59,485 nt of DNA, from contig FN649736.1 of NCBI GenBank assembly GCA_000310025.1, positions 5,040,675 through 5,100,159 of the forward strand, in the 5' to 3' direction. Position numbers and translations under genes: made by a program. The stretch is from Ectocarpus siliculosus (lineage: Eukaryota > Sar > Phaeophyceae > Ectocarpales > Ectocarpaceae). The first letter of the stretch is position 1; every line of letters starts with the position of its first letter. The notes below the pieces were generated by a model. The model was not told where the DNA came from. It ran no database searches and saw nothing but the letters and a program-made list of their open reading frames with translations. Of this stretch, positions 12,396 through 25,678 are shown piece by piece.

Positions 12396-15300
12396 AACAA
12401 CACCTGCTGCTTCGCCTCCGACCGATTGATTTAGTTACAGTGCATGTGGGTTGTTTTGTTATCCGTTGTATGCACATTCATGTACGTCGGGCGGTTGGGA
12501 AGGTGCGGGTTCGCAGCTACTGTAGACTACAGTAGAGGTCCCGGTTTAGTGCCGGTTGAATAGTGCTGGTCCGGTATATTGCCGGTGAATTTTCTGGGCA
12601 CATACATACCGGCACTAAACAGGGACCTCTACTGTAGCAGCAAACGGACGACGGGGCTTGCTCCGATGCGGTCGGTCCTGACGCAGCTCTTGCGTAGCGT
12701 TTGCACGAGCTTGTCTTTCTGGTGTTATTTTTGGTGTATTTTTCATCCGTCGGTGCTGCTTGCTACATATGCGTCCGTTGTGCTTTGTTGGGCCGTGTGG
12801 TGCTGGCGGTATGGATCTCTCCCTGTGTTTCTCTATACGCGCGTCCACACATGTTCCACTCGTAGAAATGGACCTTGTCGTGGTGTGTATGTGTGTATGA
12901 CTGTTAAGACTACTATATTACTGTGGGTGAGGCCTTTGTTTGCCGTAGTGCTTTCGGCATCCGATATCGTTGTACCCTACGCGCGTTTATCCCTCTTGTA
13001 GCGGATCGCGGTTGTGTACATTGTACCGCTGATAATTTTACCACTCTTTTTTGGCTCATGTCGATTGTTTGGTTTTGGGAACACGGGAGTAGCGCGTGTG
13101 CGCCTGTTTGGAGAAAATGCCGAAAAACCGAGGCCTCGACGACATCATCTCTCTGACAATCGTGCTGTGTGTTTTGCGCGTTTGGTGTTGCCGAACGCTC
13201 GATACGGCGATAGAAACTAAGGAGGGATGAAAGCGGGTGATTATTGTCGCGATAAGCCTACAGACCGGTCAGCGTGCCAGTGCCAATTCGTTCCGATTCG
13301 GTACTTGCTTCTCCTTGTGTGTTGAATCGAAATTGGCGAAGAGATTTTTTCTCATCTCTTTCTTGAAAGCTTATTATTTTGTTTGAGGATTGTTTCTTGC
13401 CTATTTTTTTTTTATTTTAGGCCATTTCTTCGGTGTATGTGTGTGTGCTTTGTCCACACCGAGAGAGAGTAGTTTCTCGTATGCATACGTGCGGAGCGAG
13501 CGGGAAAAAGCATGCTGGAAACGGTGGAGAACATCCAACCCTAAACGGGTCCTCGATCAAGGTGCGACCTATATTTTGTAGGAAGGACACCGCCGGGAAG
13601 CGTTTCGTCAATGCTCCAAGCTACATGGTTAAAGTTGGCTAGAGTGATTTTGATGGGGAAGCTATCATGGGGGACATCTGGTTTTCCTCACTATTTCGTC
13701 GTGAAAAAGTCAGTAATGTAGCTATAGCTTGACATACAAACGCAAGGCTGTCCGCAAGCAAAAAGAGAAGGCGCTTCTTCCTGGCGAAGAGATTGTGGGC
13801 TAGGCGGCGACGGGGAGGGGCGCCTGGAGTGCGCAAGAAAGAAAACATGACACATTGTTACGCACATCTCTCTCTTCGTGGCCTTTTTACCTCGTCTGTC
13901 ATTCATTGGGCTGGAATGGCGAGCCCACCGTACTGCTGCAAAAGAGAACACACACAAAAGACGGTAGGCACAAAATAAAATAATTCTCGGCCCGCAAAGG
14001 AGTGAGAACGCGCCCACGAAGGTCTGTATTTTCTCAACTACACTGCGCAGGTTGCCCCACACTCCCTCAGGCCCGTGCCACATGGTGTGCAGAAATCAAT
14101 TTTCCCCCGCCACACAACCCCCCTCCCCCCCCCCCTCCCCGCCACAGCGAAATAAGCTGTTACCTTTTCCACCCCCGGTAACAAAAAAAATGCCAGATTT
14201 TGCAACGCCCAAAATATACCACGAGGATGACGGAAAATATTGATATTTACATGCAGCAGGCACGGCCTCCCTCTCACGAATAAGACGACGTGCGAATAAA
14301 TGCTTGCCGTTCACGCCGGTACAGCAGCAGACAAGAGCAGCAACAAAGAAGCACGCGGGGGAGAGTCGCAACGCGGCGTCGTGCGGGCACGAACGTGATG
14401 GCTTTTCTGCAGGCAGACCAGACAAGGGACAAGAAAAGGCCAGCGTAAAGAAAGCGTCCCCAGATCCTCCTCCAGCAAACAGCGGTGGTGGCAAGTGGTG
14501 CTTTTAGCTCTCATTTCACCCCCCAACCCAGGCGCTGCGCTTTTCCGGGCGTAAAAAACATTTGAGAACAACAAGATGAGGCGGTTGTATCGGTATAACG
14601 ATAGTATACCATGATTCAAAATATGCCAGGCAATGAAAAACGACAGCAGACGCCCCCCCTCCCGTCACCGCCTTCCAAAGTAAAGCAGCAAGTGCACCTG
14701 TTTCCAACAGGAGGAGTGCTCTCACTCTCAAGACACACCATGAACCGTTCTCCGAAAGGACGGAGAGGGGGGTGAACAGGGAGCCGTGATCGCATCCGAA
14801 AGTTGACCGTCATCTCATCTCAAAACTTGAACGAAACCGTTCAAAGAGGGGCACAGGAGTGGGTGGGTAAAGGGCCACGTAGGCCTGCCATACTTTCATA
14901 ACCACCCGTTGGCCCCTGCCTTGTACAAGTCGTACATATGAAAAAAAAAAAAACTGCTCGCACAAATTATTTGCAGGCGGATGGAGAAATATCACCACAC
15001 TTGGGCAAACAGATCACCACCATCACAGCACACAGACAACTCTTTCTAGTCCCACCCTCCCTGCAAACGCCGAGTACGAAACTTAAAAACGGTCTTAGAC
15101 TCTTTACTGCGCGCTGTTGGGAGTGGCTAAACACGAACTATTTCTTGGAACGGGTACAGCAGCGCCAAGAGAGATCAAATTGGCCACGCGAAACCCTCGC
15201 CCAATCGCCACCTATGACAAGGAAAACCAAGGGGGGGGGTACTCCTACAACCCCAACCTCCAACCCGCGAGGACCCCAAAGTGTCAGGCATGACAAAAAT

Positions 15301-15849
15301 TAAGCTTCAAGCAGAAACGTTGACCGGTGACAGAAACACCGAGGACATGGTAGGAGGATGCGTGTAAATATAGCCTGATGACTTTTGCGAGAACCCCCGC
15401 GCCTTTTTCAGAAACGCTTGCGACACACACACACACAAACACAGCTCGATGCCTCTAAAACAGGTATTAGGCGAAGTCACCGCGGACAAGCGCATTAACA
15501 GGTTCGGTGGATTTATCGCTCGTTTTCGTCTCCTCGAGAAGGCACCAACCACATCATCCAAGATTTTACCTTCCCAAGTCGAGTGCCCTGTCGACCGCAA
15601 GGAAACTGTCCAACACAAAAGACACACAACGGTTTTACACCCACACCCACGCAAGAGCGCGGAGCTAAGCTTCGGGTAGGCCTTCATCGCCCACCAGGCA
15701 AGCCGGTGTGCCTTGAGGGTCACGTCAGGCTTCTTGAAAAAAGAGGCCCGGCTTCGCGGTGTACCGTACTGCACTGTACAAAAAAACTGGTAACGACCAA
15801 CTGCTGCCTTGCTGTAAACAAAGATGACGACGACAGCGGCGTCTGCCTA
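12396..15849. other. Convergent spacer between phosphatase and SAPS genes
   Basis: This 3.45-kb region separates two gene 3' ends, so it should contain both 3' UTRs. It holds one short inverted-repeat element (12530-12634) and scattered homopolymer tracts. No open frame has a recognisable domain. Confidence 0.6.
12530..12634. mobile_element. MITE-like element family A, minimal copy
   Basis: A 105-bp element bounded by inverted repeats: CAGTAGAGGTCCCGGTTTAG at the left and, at the right, CTAAACAGGGACCTCTACTG. It contains CCGGTATATTGCCGG and TTTTCTGGGCACATA, the sequence seen at the left inner edge of the larger copies at 17402 and 48127. It has no internal 68-bp units and no coding capacity. 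It lies just past the stop of the phosphatase, probably in the 3' UTR. Confidence 0.75.
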
Positions 15850-18800
15850 CTACGGGCGTTGCTCCCCCGCCCCGGCGCCATCGCTTTCCTTCTGCTGCTG
15901 CTGCTGCTGCTGCTGCTGATCCTCCTCTTCCTCCTCCTCGTCCGAGCCCATCATCGCGTCCACGCTGTCACACTTGTTTTCTCGTGGGGACGTGCTCATC
16001 GACAACCCCACCCCGGCCACCCCGGCCACCGCCGCCGCCGTCCCCAACGAGGAAACCCCTGGCCCATCCTCTCGGTCCTCCGCTTCCTCGTCCATCCTGT
16101 CTTCCCCACCAGCGCCGCCGTCGCCGCTGCCGCCGCCGCCGCCGCCGCCGCCGCCAGACCCCCCGTCAAACGCCGGGCTTGCAGCCGCCGGGGGCTCCGG
16201 GGGCGATGGCATGGTATCATCCATCATGGCCGAGAAGTCGGCGAAACCTCCGTACTGTGGGAAATCCGCGAACCCCCCTTCTCCACCGCTGCTCCCAGCT
16301 CCGCTTCCTCCGTCTCCCATTGCGCCGCTGTCGCCGACCCTCGGTGCCCACGACGGCGGGGAGGGGGCAAACCCGCTCGGGCCCGGAGGCGCCGGAGCGT
16401 CGATTGCAAAAACGGGGTCGAAGTTAGCAAACCCGCCGCCGCCGCCGCCGCTCGCCGACTGCTGCACGTCCCCGAAATCCGCAAAGTTTGCCCAGCCTTC
16501 GGCAACAGAGGCCGACGAGTCTCCCGCCGTCGAGCCGAACGCGCTCCCCCCGATGCTCCCGGCGCCGGTAGCCGTGGAGGACCCCGGTTCCCCCGCCAGA
16601 GAGCCCCACGCGGAGCCGCCTCCCGCCGCACTCATGAAGTTCGAGCCGAACATCATCGCGAGGGAGTTGTCGCCACCACCGCCCGCGTTGCTGCCGCCGC
16701 TGCCGCCGGTACCGCCGCCGCCGGTGCCGAACTCCTCGTCATCATCGTCATCGTCGTCCTCTAGGAAAGAGCCCTTGGGGGCGGGGGGCAGGCCGCCTAC
16801 GCCGCCGTCCTCGCCGGCACCGCTAGCGGCGGTCTGCATGCGGTTCATGTTTTCCAGCAGCCCCGACGTGTCGTCCATGTCCACAGCCTGCTTGGAAGGG
16901 GATCGTTACAAAACGCCGCCGCCGGTCAAAACCCCACGACGCGGGAAAGCGGACAGAACAAAGCAAGGGGGTGTTGGGGGGAAAGGGTGAGGTGGGTGCA
17001 CGGCACAACAGCATTTTTATCCCTTGCGTGGGGGGCACACAACGTAGATATGATAAACCCTCGCGCCAAAACAAACACGCAAGAATAACGCAGTGCAAGA
17101 ACACAGATGGATCGGAAGGAGAATCTGTAGCCTCATCTTCGAAGAAGGGCAAGACGTACCGAACCCAAATCCAATCCAAATTAAGACCTGCACGTACTAC
17201 AACGTTCCGACAGTACTATTGCCACAACAGCAGTACAACCACTGTGCTGCTACAAGTTTGCAGGAAATGACATGATCAAACCAGGCTCCAATCGCCTGGG
17301 TTTCGCACAGGCAAATCCAAAAAGACAATAAACAATAGCAGTCACAGGTCTCTCTCTGGAATTACCGTGCTAAACCGGGAAATCAACCATGGTCTGCACA
17401 TTGTAGAGGTCCCTGTTTCGTGCCGGTACGTGCCCAGAATATTCGCGGGACTTTATCCGTCCGGCTCTCTATAAAAGTATTGAGAATGGCTCCGAAATTC
17501 AGTGTGTGCCCGCCGAAGACACCGGCGCTATACCGGACACCGGCACTCTTCAAATGACTTGGTCATTCAGCGTATGCCCAGAAAAATTCACCGGCGCTAT
17601 ACCGGAAACCGGCACTCTTCAAATGACTTGATCATTATGTGTATGCCCACCGAAAACACCAGCACTATACCGGGCACCGGCACTCTTCAAACGACTTGGT
17701 CGTTCAGTGTATGACCACCGAAAACACCGGCATTATACCAGGCACCGGCACTTACCAGGGGCCTCTACTGCTGTATCCATACACCACGCATCAAGACATT
17801 GCCGAGTCATCAACATTGCACACCTCATCGGGGAAGTCGGAAGACAACTGATTCTCGTCCTCTCTGGACGGCACCGCGAAGCCCCCCAGCGGGTTCATCT
17901 GCCGCGATACCTCCGCGGCCACTGTGGTCCTCACGAACTCCTGCCAGTGCTCCGCGCAGTCCCTCTCGGCCAGCAGCCCCGCCACAAAGGTCTTCTTCCC
18001 AGGGGCGGTGCCCACCGCTTCCTCTCCCGCCGCCGCTCCCCCGCTGTCCCCGCCCTCTCCCCCGGCAGCGGCGGCAGCGGCGGCGTCGCCGCCGTCGCCG
18101 CCCTCGTCTAGCATCCCACCCTCAGCGGCAAGTGACGGGCGTGGACTCGAGACTCCCTGCTCGCCGCCCCCGCTCTCGGCCCCCATCACGGCTCTGCTAA
18201 GCAGCAGCACGTGCCCCATGTGCCCCAAGCGGCGGCCGGGCCTCGAACGTCTTCGCCCCGCCCCCGTCCCGCCGCCGCTACCGCCAGCGGCGGCCGAATC
18301 AGCAGCTATCGCCGTCCCATCGTCTCCTCCTGCCGCCGTCCCCTCTTCTCCTGCTCCGTCTCCTTCCTCCGCCGGCGCCTCTCCGGCTGCTCCCGCGACC
18401 GCTTCTGGAGCTTCCGCCCCTGCTGCTGTCTCCGCTGCTGCTGTTGCTGATGCTACCGCCTCAACTCCCGCATCCTCGCCCCCGGTTGTTTGGCCTTGCT
18501 CAGGAGTAGCGGTGGCAGCAGCATCTGCCAGCTCCCCATCCTCGTCATCACCCCCATCCCCTCCAGCCCCGCCTCCCTCCGGCGCAGCAGCGGTGACACT
18601 ACCCTCCGCCGCCGCTTCCGCCGCTGCTTCCGCCGAAGGCTCGGTCTCAGACTCTTCCATCGGTGCTTGTTCTTGCTGAGCCTTCTCGGCGTCCTCGTTA
18701 AGAGCGACGGCCTCGAGGATACGCTCCACCAGCCGGCACTCCTCAAACAGATGCCGCTGGAAAGACTCCCGCCGCCCTCGACCGGACATGCTCACGCCGT

Positions 18801-21800
18801 CGCCCCCGCCGCCGCCGCCCCCGTCCCCCTCCCCGCCCCCGGCGCTGTCTAATCCCCCCGCCGGTGACCCTTCTTTTCTGTCCCCCGCCTCCTCCCCCTC
18901 CCCCTCTTCCGCCGCCGCTGCTTCGCTAGATGGCGATCTCGGTGAGGCCAGCCCTCCCCCGCCCCCCAATCCTACTCGCGAAATGCCCGGTGCCCCCCCC
19001 CCGACGGGAGGAGCGAGGATGGCTTGGACAGAGGTGGCGACGCTGGCGTGCAGCATTGATGAGGTTTCGTACGTGAACATCATCTCTAGGCACGTCGCCA
19101 TCGCGTTCTGGAGACGTGGACCGAGAGGTAGCGGGGGAATACGTAGATGGATAGAATACAAGGGGGTAGGGGAGAGACGGATGATCAACATAATGACATT
19201 TTTACCAGCATCACATGCAACAACAAAAACCCAGCATGAATAAGGACAGAAGTGTGGCACTTGCAACAGCGTGAGACGCAGCAGCGACAAACCAGACTTC
19301 TGACCCTCGAATACTTAGTGCCGGCTAAAACAACCTGTGGCACTGCTGTGCGGGCCTGAAGGAAGCGCCACGGCGGAAGGGAGACAAGCCTTTCTCACCT
19401 CGCGTACCAAGACCTGGTCTATCACCGGGCTGTCCATCCTCACTAACGTTTCCAAAAAACGCACAACCTGGAGCCTCAGCAAGCCTAACCGCGGCTGCTC
19501 CTGTTTGGTCTGGGCGGTGATCGTGGAGGGGTCCTGCCCAAGTTGGCGGCGGCGAGATCGACGGCACCGACACGACACGGAAGGCGGCCGAACCACACAC
19601 GTGATGGTGAGATTGGCGTTGTTGTGCCCGTCGGGCATGTAGGAGCTACGGTATCACCTCTTATGCTTTGCCTTGACCACCCACACACCCTTAAAAAAGA
19701 ATAGTCTGGATGTAGGGGGGTGGGGGGTTCCTGGTGGGTACATAGCTCCCCGCAATAACAAGCGCGCGACAGACACAAGGACGTCCACAACAAGACATGG
19801 AAACGAACCCAAAGGGAGGCATATTGAAAGCGAAAACAACGTCCGGGATGAACAACAGACTCCCAAGCGTGGCACACTGCACGCATGCATGTATATCGTC
19901 GGTTCACGACATGGCCCTTCAGGTATGCATATGCATACCACAAGTTTATCATCTATTGACGAGAGGCACGGCAAGCCCCGCGATCACGCCCCCGCCCCTC
20001 CCCCCTGGGTGCCGAAGGTCGCACAAAATACCACCCCCCCCGAACCGAGTTTCAAAGCTCGAGTACTCCGCGAAGAAGAGGATGTAAAGATCATATGGTA
20101 CGTTTTCTGAAAGATAGCTCTCCACGAGACGGTTCCAACGCCTCCCGCCATTTTGGCACCGACACTGCCCTTGCTGTAGAGCAACCGAGCTTTTGGACAT
20201 CGGTCCAGGGTGAGTTGTACCGTATATATATATTGTACGACCTACGGCGACGCTTGCCTGGTGCTTCAAGAGCCGGTTGGCGGGGTAAAAAAATACCCGC
20301 ACACACAACTGAATCAGTTGCTGCCTTGGACGACACACCCACGCATGAAACACTACAGCTGTAGTTATAGAAACAATCAACAGGCCCATGGACAACCAAA
20401 GCACCAGTAGTACCGTGGACCCGACATCCCAGCTCGTGGTCCTAACTCGTATCGGCTCTTTTTCCATCAAAATCAACCCTTTTTTCTTCGTTTGGCGTGA
20501 CACCCCACAAACACCATCATGTGCTATCGCAAGTATCCTCCGTACCCCCCCCCCCCCCTAGCGCCGCCTCACCTCAGTGTGGCCCCGCAGATACGCACAG
20601 AGGGAGGGGACGAGATCACTCAAGCCCCGCTCCAGCACGGCCCCATCCACGTTTAGAAACTCCTGCGGCCTCAACCCCCCCGCGGCGATACCCGCCCCCT
20701 GTCCACCTTCCGGCGCCCCGTCCCCGATCCCCCCGACCCCAAAGCCTTCCGTGAGGTCCATCTGCATCTCCGTGTTCTCATTCGCTAGGGGCGACATAGA
20801 GGGAGGAAGCGGCTGAACCAGACGGTCCGCGAGAGCAGCCTGGAGGCAAGGAAGGCGAAGTGGGTGGGGGGGCGTCATGTTTTGCAGCGGGTTGGACCAT
20901 TGACCACGCGTCCTCGAGAGGACGGAGCGTTTTTTCAGGACCGATCAATCCCCGATGGCCAACGGTGGCTCAAATATGTATCCCATCTATCCTATCGATT
21001 TCACTTCCCGCGTTCCAGCCCACTTTCTACGCCTCGGTATAGGGGGGAGGGGAGAGAAGGGCACAAGAGAAAATGGGTGAAGCCTTCTCGGGGTGTTGCC
21101 GCAACCGCGTATTTGATGCCAGTGCATAAACTCTGCACCAACAAGCCTTGTTCGAGAACACCAAAACACTCTCACATTTCTCGTACAAGAACAATGCATG
21201 AACAGCAACAACTAACAATAATTTTCTAGAGAACAAGTCCTACCAGTATCTGCAGCGCCGCCTGGCTCCCCTCCGCCTGTCGACCCTGCTCCTTGGTCAG
21301 CGTCGCGGCCGCCACAAGAGGGCCCACCGCCTGCCACCACCCGGCCACCGACCCAGCCAGCATGCACGCCAACGGCGAGAACGACCATTTAGATGTGTAT
21401 CGTATCAAGGTACAACGAACAGCAACAGTCTTTTATTTTTATTTTTTTATTTTTTTGGTGTCAAACGGTTACGGCTTCACCCTTTGATACCGCACGCACG
21501 TTCCAGGAACAAAGGTGGTAGAACAAAGGTGGTCGACATCGCTTTGCTACATAGGGGGGCGGGGCGGGGTGTCGTGGTTGACGGAACACGCCTCCCACCA
21601 ATCCTTTGGAACACGGTTAAACCGTTGCATCACTACGGGGAGAGGGCTGACGCTCGTTCATGTGTGTACCAAGGCCCTTGAGGGTGTTTTCCTGATTCCT
21701 AAAAGTTCGTGCTGTTATCGCTAAATAGCGTTTACAAATCGGCGTGGACATGGGGGGGGGGGGGGCTCCGGGGTTATCAACCCACCTATGGCCCTGTGGT

Positions 21801-24800
21801 GACATGTACGCTCGAACTAAAACGCAACACTTTAGCGGGAAAGAAACTCTTGAAGTTTATCTACCATACAAACGTCGTCAAAGGATTTCCGAGTTACCAC
21901 TCAGGCTTGATTGTTCCAAACAACTTTGTTCGATCAGTTTGTTTTGGCAGGCTGCAAGATTACCACGCACCTCGGAAAAAATCCTTTGCAGGAAAGACGA
22001 CTCGGGCGAGCTCTGAGCAATCAGCGCTAGGAGTAGCTGCGCACCCGGACACAATCAGGCGAGAGGACGACCGACGCGGTGGATAGGAAGGGAAGGTAAA
22101 CCATGAAGAAGTGCCATGTGTGACGTAAAAAAGGATGAGAAACAAATGAAAAACCTGGATGACATGTGACTCGAGGTTCTACTCGTGAAAGGACATCACA
22201 CGCAGAGACAGAGCCGCAAGACACGTATACCAGTAACGAAACGAAAACGATAAATCTCAATAGACAAATCACCTTCCCCACCTCACCACAAAAAAGAAAC
22301 ACTCACACACACACTAGTGTTCTGTGTTTTCAACCGTACTGAGACGGACGTCTTTTCATTGGTTAGACGGCTAGCACGGTCGATGCTAACAATAAAACAC
22401 ACACACACGTACTGAGACGGACGTCTTTTCATTGGTTAGACGGCTAGCGCGGTCGATGCTAAAAATAATAAACACACACACAAACGACGACACTCCCCCA
22501 CAAGCCACACCTCTGACAAATGCAAGTGCATATCCGAGCTCTCTCCGCTCTCCTCCCGCTTCTCCTGCCCCCCCTCCGCCTCTCCGCCACCATCACTCCC
22601 AACCCCCTCCCCCGCTGCGTCCCCGCTAACTCCTTCTCCTTGTCCTATTGGTTGTCGGTTGAACTCCGCCAGAAGGGTCTTGAGGATCTCCGGGTCATCG
22701 GACCAGTTGCACCAGATGGAGGCAGGGGGGCCCCCACCATCTTCCGAGCCGCCGACCCCCCTCCCGTCTCCCATAAGCACCGTCGCGTCGATGTCTTCTC
22801 TCGAGTTGACACGGTAGACAGCAGTCCACAGGGGAGGGCCAAAGGAAACGGGGGCCCGTTGGTCCCATTGGGTGCGTGGCAAGACAATGGCGTGTCTCTA
22901 GCGTTGGTTTCGGGAAAGTGGCGGGGGCAAAAGATACTCGCAATACTTATACCTGGTCCCATTGCACTGGCTGCTGTACTGGCAGCACTGGCACATTGCG
23001 TTCGTCGTCTGGGGCGATCGGAAACAAAGAGGACAATCAACTTAATGCGTTGACTCAACGCGCGTCACCACGGGATGGTCCACTCCCGGGAGCCCAAGTT
23101 GGCCTGAACTCGGTTATGAAATCGCTTCCAAACCGTCCTACTACACGCTGGACAGATGTCAGTCTCATGACAAAAAACGAGTAAAAAACAAACAATAATC
23201 GTTCTGCAACCGTCCTATCATAGTCATCATACACGCTGCCAATCTGATCGCAAAAAACGAGTGCCGTTGTTGTCGGTACTTGTGTCTCACCTTGAAGGGC
23301 AGCGTACTTGGGCAGGAGCAGCAGCTTGGCCACCTGCATGACCGAGAAGTTTCCGAGGTGACGCACCATCCTGCGGAACAGATCGAGCCCCCGCTCGTTG
23401 ACGAAAGCAGTCGTGGCCCCACACCTATGCTTCAGCAGTACCGTCAGCACCTGATGCCGTTGAAAACCATCCAAGTCCCGTCCCACCATCGACACGTACG
23501 ATACGTACGTGGAGAGAGGCAGGTTAGTGAGATTGTCCGTCTTCCAGACCAAAGAAGACAACAGGATGGCAACAAACAGGACAAATCTCTTCGCAGTGTG
23601 TGACAGGACGATACAACATATCTCTATTGCTAGCATCCACCGCGCTATCTGGCTGACCAACGCAAAAACGTCAGTCTCATACAGTAGCGAAAACAAAACG
23701 AAAAACGCCTCTTCAAAAGGTCGTCATCAGGGGTCCCGTCAGAGGGGGTCACGAGGGAGTGTGTGCAAGCGCAGCAGCGCGACCCGAAATTCGTCTGTCG
23801 AGATCCATCTGCCCTCCCAGAAGCAGCCATCTCAACACCCTCACGACAATGCACCCTCATCACAGGAAAATCGGCAGATGAACCGACCAATAGAGCGGCA
23901 TCGAGACAGCACAAAAGACACCAAACACAAAGGGCAGGATGAACAGAAAACAAGTACGGCAGCCAACATCTCCGACGCTGCTTTATCCCGTCGCGTACTG
24001 TGTCTGCGGCTCGCCTTTTCCAAGTACCCGGCACGGTGAGAGTCGATGTCCCCCTCTCCGTCCAGTATGGAGAAGAGCTTGCGGAGGGGGCAATCGTCTC
24101 CGCCGCCCGCACCGTCGGAGGCGATTGCCTTTAGGATCTCGGGCACCTCGCAGCAGATGATCTCGCACGACATGTACGGGAACCTGTCGAGGACACACAC
24201 AGAGACACGCACAGCAAACGAAACTGCTGTAAACAGCCGCTCTACGGCAGCGTTTGATGGACCCCCCCCCCATCCAGGGAAACAGGTTGGTTGCCCCGGT
24301 CCCTTAGCAGGGAAAGGTGGACGTGCTCTAGTACCCAGCGCTTCCGCCCAGTCCTTTCCCTCTTCCCTGAATCATTCCCCTCCACATTGTCGCCTATCGT
24401 GAGGGCAATTTGTAGCGACTCACTTGAAGACACGGTTGTCCGGCGCGCCCTCTGGCGGGGGGTCTGCGAGATACGACATCATGTCCCGCACGCTTGACTC
24501 CTTGCTAAGACTGATGGCGACCAAGGAGGAGAGAGGAGAGATAGAGACACACACGAAGAGCGACACAGAGACAGAGAGAAAAAGGGTGGGGGGGTGCGGG
24601 GGAAGAGACGCGCGAAGAAGATGGGTCAGAGCATAACCTCGCAATCGCCGGATACGAGCAAGAACTACTATGGAAAGCAGGACACACTCCCATCTACTGC
24701 TCACAACTTCCACCACCACCACCACCACACCACCGATGTTGCCGCTATACGTGCCCTGCTTTGTCCTCTACCACCACCCACTGCTGTACTACTACCGCAC

Positions 24801-25070
24801 CAAGGCATTGAAACCTTTGGTAGAGCGAAGGTAGGGATTTCTACCTCCAGCAAGTCCACCAAACCTGAGACCACAAGACCCCAAAAAAAAGAGCGACGGT
24901 CTAGCTAATTCCCAACTCCGACCCTCCTCCTATCAGTCTCACAAGTCGACGAGCTTGATGTTGAGGCTCTTGACTTCCTGCAGGACCTCGTCCTGAGCAA
25001 GGATCTCCTCCAGTGAAAAGGAGTCTTTGTCGAGGATGTCATTGATGGGACTGGTACCACCACCATCCAT
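15850..25070 (-). CDS. SAPS-domain protein, regulatory subunit of PP6-type (SIT4-like) protein phosphatase
   Basis: Ten exons: 25070-24943, 24510-24424, 24183-24015, 23450-23291, 22797-22511, 21330-21244, 20839-20573, 19533-19399, 19107-17824 and 16887-15850. All phases agree, giving about 1213 aa. SAPS landmarks in order: ILDKDSFSLEEILAQDEVLQ, SLNIKLVDF, FPYMSCEIICCEVPEIL, LFSILD...AGYLEK-VLTVLLKH, LGLLRLQVVRFLETLV, MATCLEMMFTYE...LHASV, RRLGHMGHVLLLSRAV, HWQEFV and MNPLGGFAVPS, then SSDFPDE-AVDMDD. The SAPS block is interrupted by a long Gly/Ala/Glu-rich insert, and the C-terminus is Gly/Pro-rich, acidic and ends with polyGln. Family members bind the PP6/Sit4 catalytic subunit and direct it in cell-cycle and DNA-damage signalling. 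Intron 3 uses a GC donor. The acceptor of the 21330 exon is the least certain. The start is the first ATG before the conserved N-terminus. Confidence 0.9.
17402..17775. mobile_element. MITE-like element family A, copy with four internal units
   Basis: Bounded by TGTAGAGGTCCCTGTTTCG at the left and CAGGGGCCTCTACTGCTGTA at the right, which are inverted with respect to each other. Inside are four direct copies of a unit of about 68 bp (near 17520, 17590, 17656 and 17727). Each contains ACCGGCACTCTTCAAA, GACTTG.TC.TT and GTATGCCCA. It lies in the last intron (16888-17823) of the SAPS gene and has no coding capacity. Confidence 0.8.
20009..20213. mobile_element. MITE-like element family B, copy 1
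   Basis: About 205 bp, similar along its whole length to 53117-53318. The left end has ATACCACCCCCCCCGAACCG and TTTCAAAGCTCGA; the right end has CATCGGTCCAGGGTGA. The interior shares AAGAGGATG, ATATGGTACGTTTTC and CACGAGACGGTT with the second copy. It sits in the SAPS intron between exons 20839-20573 and 19533-19399. No open frame. Confidence 0.7.
20885..20962 (-). repeat. Dispersed repeat family E, copy 1
   Basis: On the minus strand this reads ATCGGTCCTGAAAAAACG and then CTCCGTCCTCTCGAGGACGC followed by GTGGTCAATGG. It closely matches the plus strand at 58690-58762. It lies in the SAPS intron 20840-21243. Confidence 0.7.
22337..22465 (-). repeat. Two tandem copies of repeat family C
   Basis: Two copies with a period of about 72 bp, starting at 22337 and 22409, each read TACTGAGACGGACGTCTTTT and then CATTGGTTAGACGGCTAGC. 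(CA)n tracts lie before and between them. They are in a SAPS intron (21331-22510). Confidence 0.8.
23629..23683 (+). repeat. Repeat family C copy
   Basis: Diverged copy: GCATCCACCGCGCTATCTGG, CTGACCAACGCAAAAACGTC, then AGTCTCATAC. It lies in SAPS intron 3. Confidence 0.7.
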
Positions 25071-25095
25071 GCATCGCCGGTCCGTTTCAGGTAAA

Positions 25096-25222
25096 GGGTC
25101 GGGGAACGGAGAAGTTGGAAGGGCATGCGGGTTCAGTTGTTTGGGTAGGATACGCGGGTCAGTTTGAGGCGAGGGGTTGGGAAACGGAGAAGGTGGAAGG
25201 GCATGTGGGTTCGGTTACGTGG
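25096..25222. repeat. Direct repeat just upstream of the SAPS start codon
   Basis: Two copies of about 50 bp start near 25096 and 25173. Both contain GG.AACGGAGAAG.TGGAAG followed by GGCATG.GGGTTC.GTT. They begin 26 bp upstream of the start codon at 25070, so they probably fall in the 5' UTR or core promoter. Confidence 0.65.
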
Positions 25223-25678
25223 TGGGACCAGCGGAAAGTCGTGCGGCAGCACGAAAGAGTGTGCATACATGTGTTATGTGTTATGTGTTAGTAATGGCTC
25301 CGGAAAGCTGCCACGGTACAACACGCCAACTTCTTGCCCTCGCCGCGGCTGTGCCTCCCAAGTCAAGCGAACCACGCGATTTTCATGTATAGATCGCTTA
25401 ACGACTTCAAAGACCATCCATGCATTCGTTGGAAACAAACAACGAGCAACCGGGGCTGCTGCTGGTGGTCGACATTGAAGACGATTGAGCTACAAACGGG
25501 CGCGGCAACACAAGAGACGGGTACGTGGCCTCGATAGACACAAAACAACATACACACTGCTAGCCTCGCGAAGGCACAAATCACCACCACCTCCAACACT
25601 CTCATGTGTGCTGGAGGTATGTGGAAAAGGGAGGAAGGGTTGAACGCCCAGAACAGCGGAATTGCGGGGATACCGTAA

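Noticed and set aside
16000-18900. Long plus-strand Pro/Ser/Ala-rich frames opposite the SAPS exons
   Set aside because: They are antisense shadows of GC-rich exons encoding Gly/Ala/Glu. The minus frame has the SAPS motifs and splice sites.
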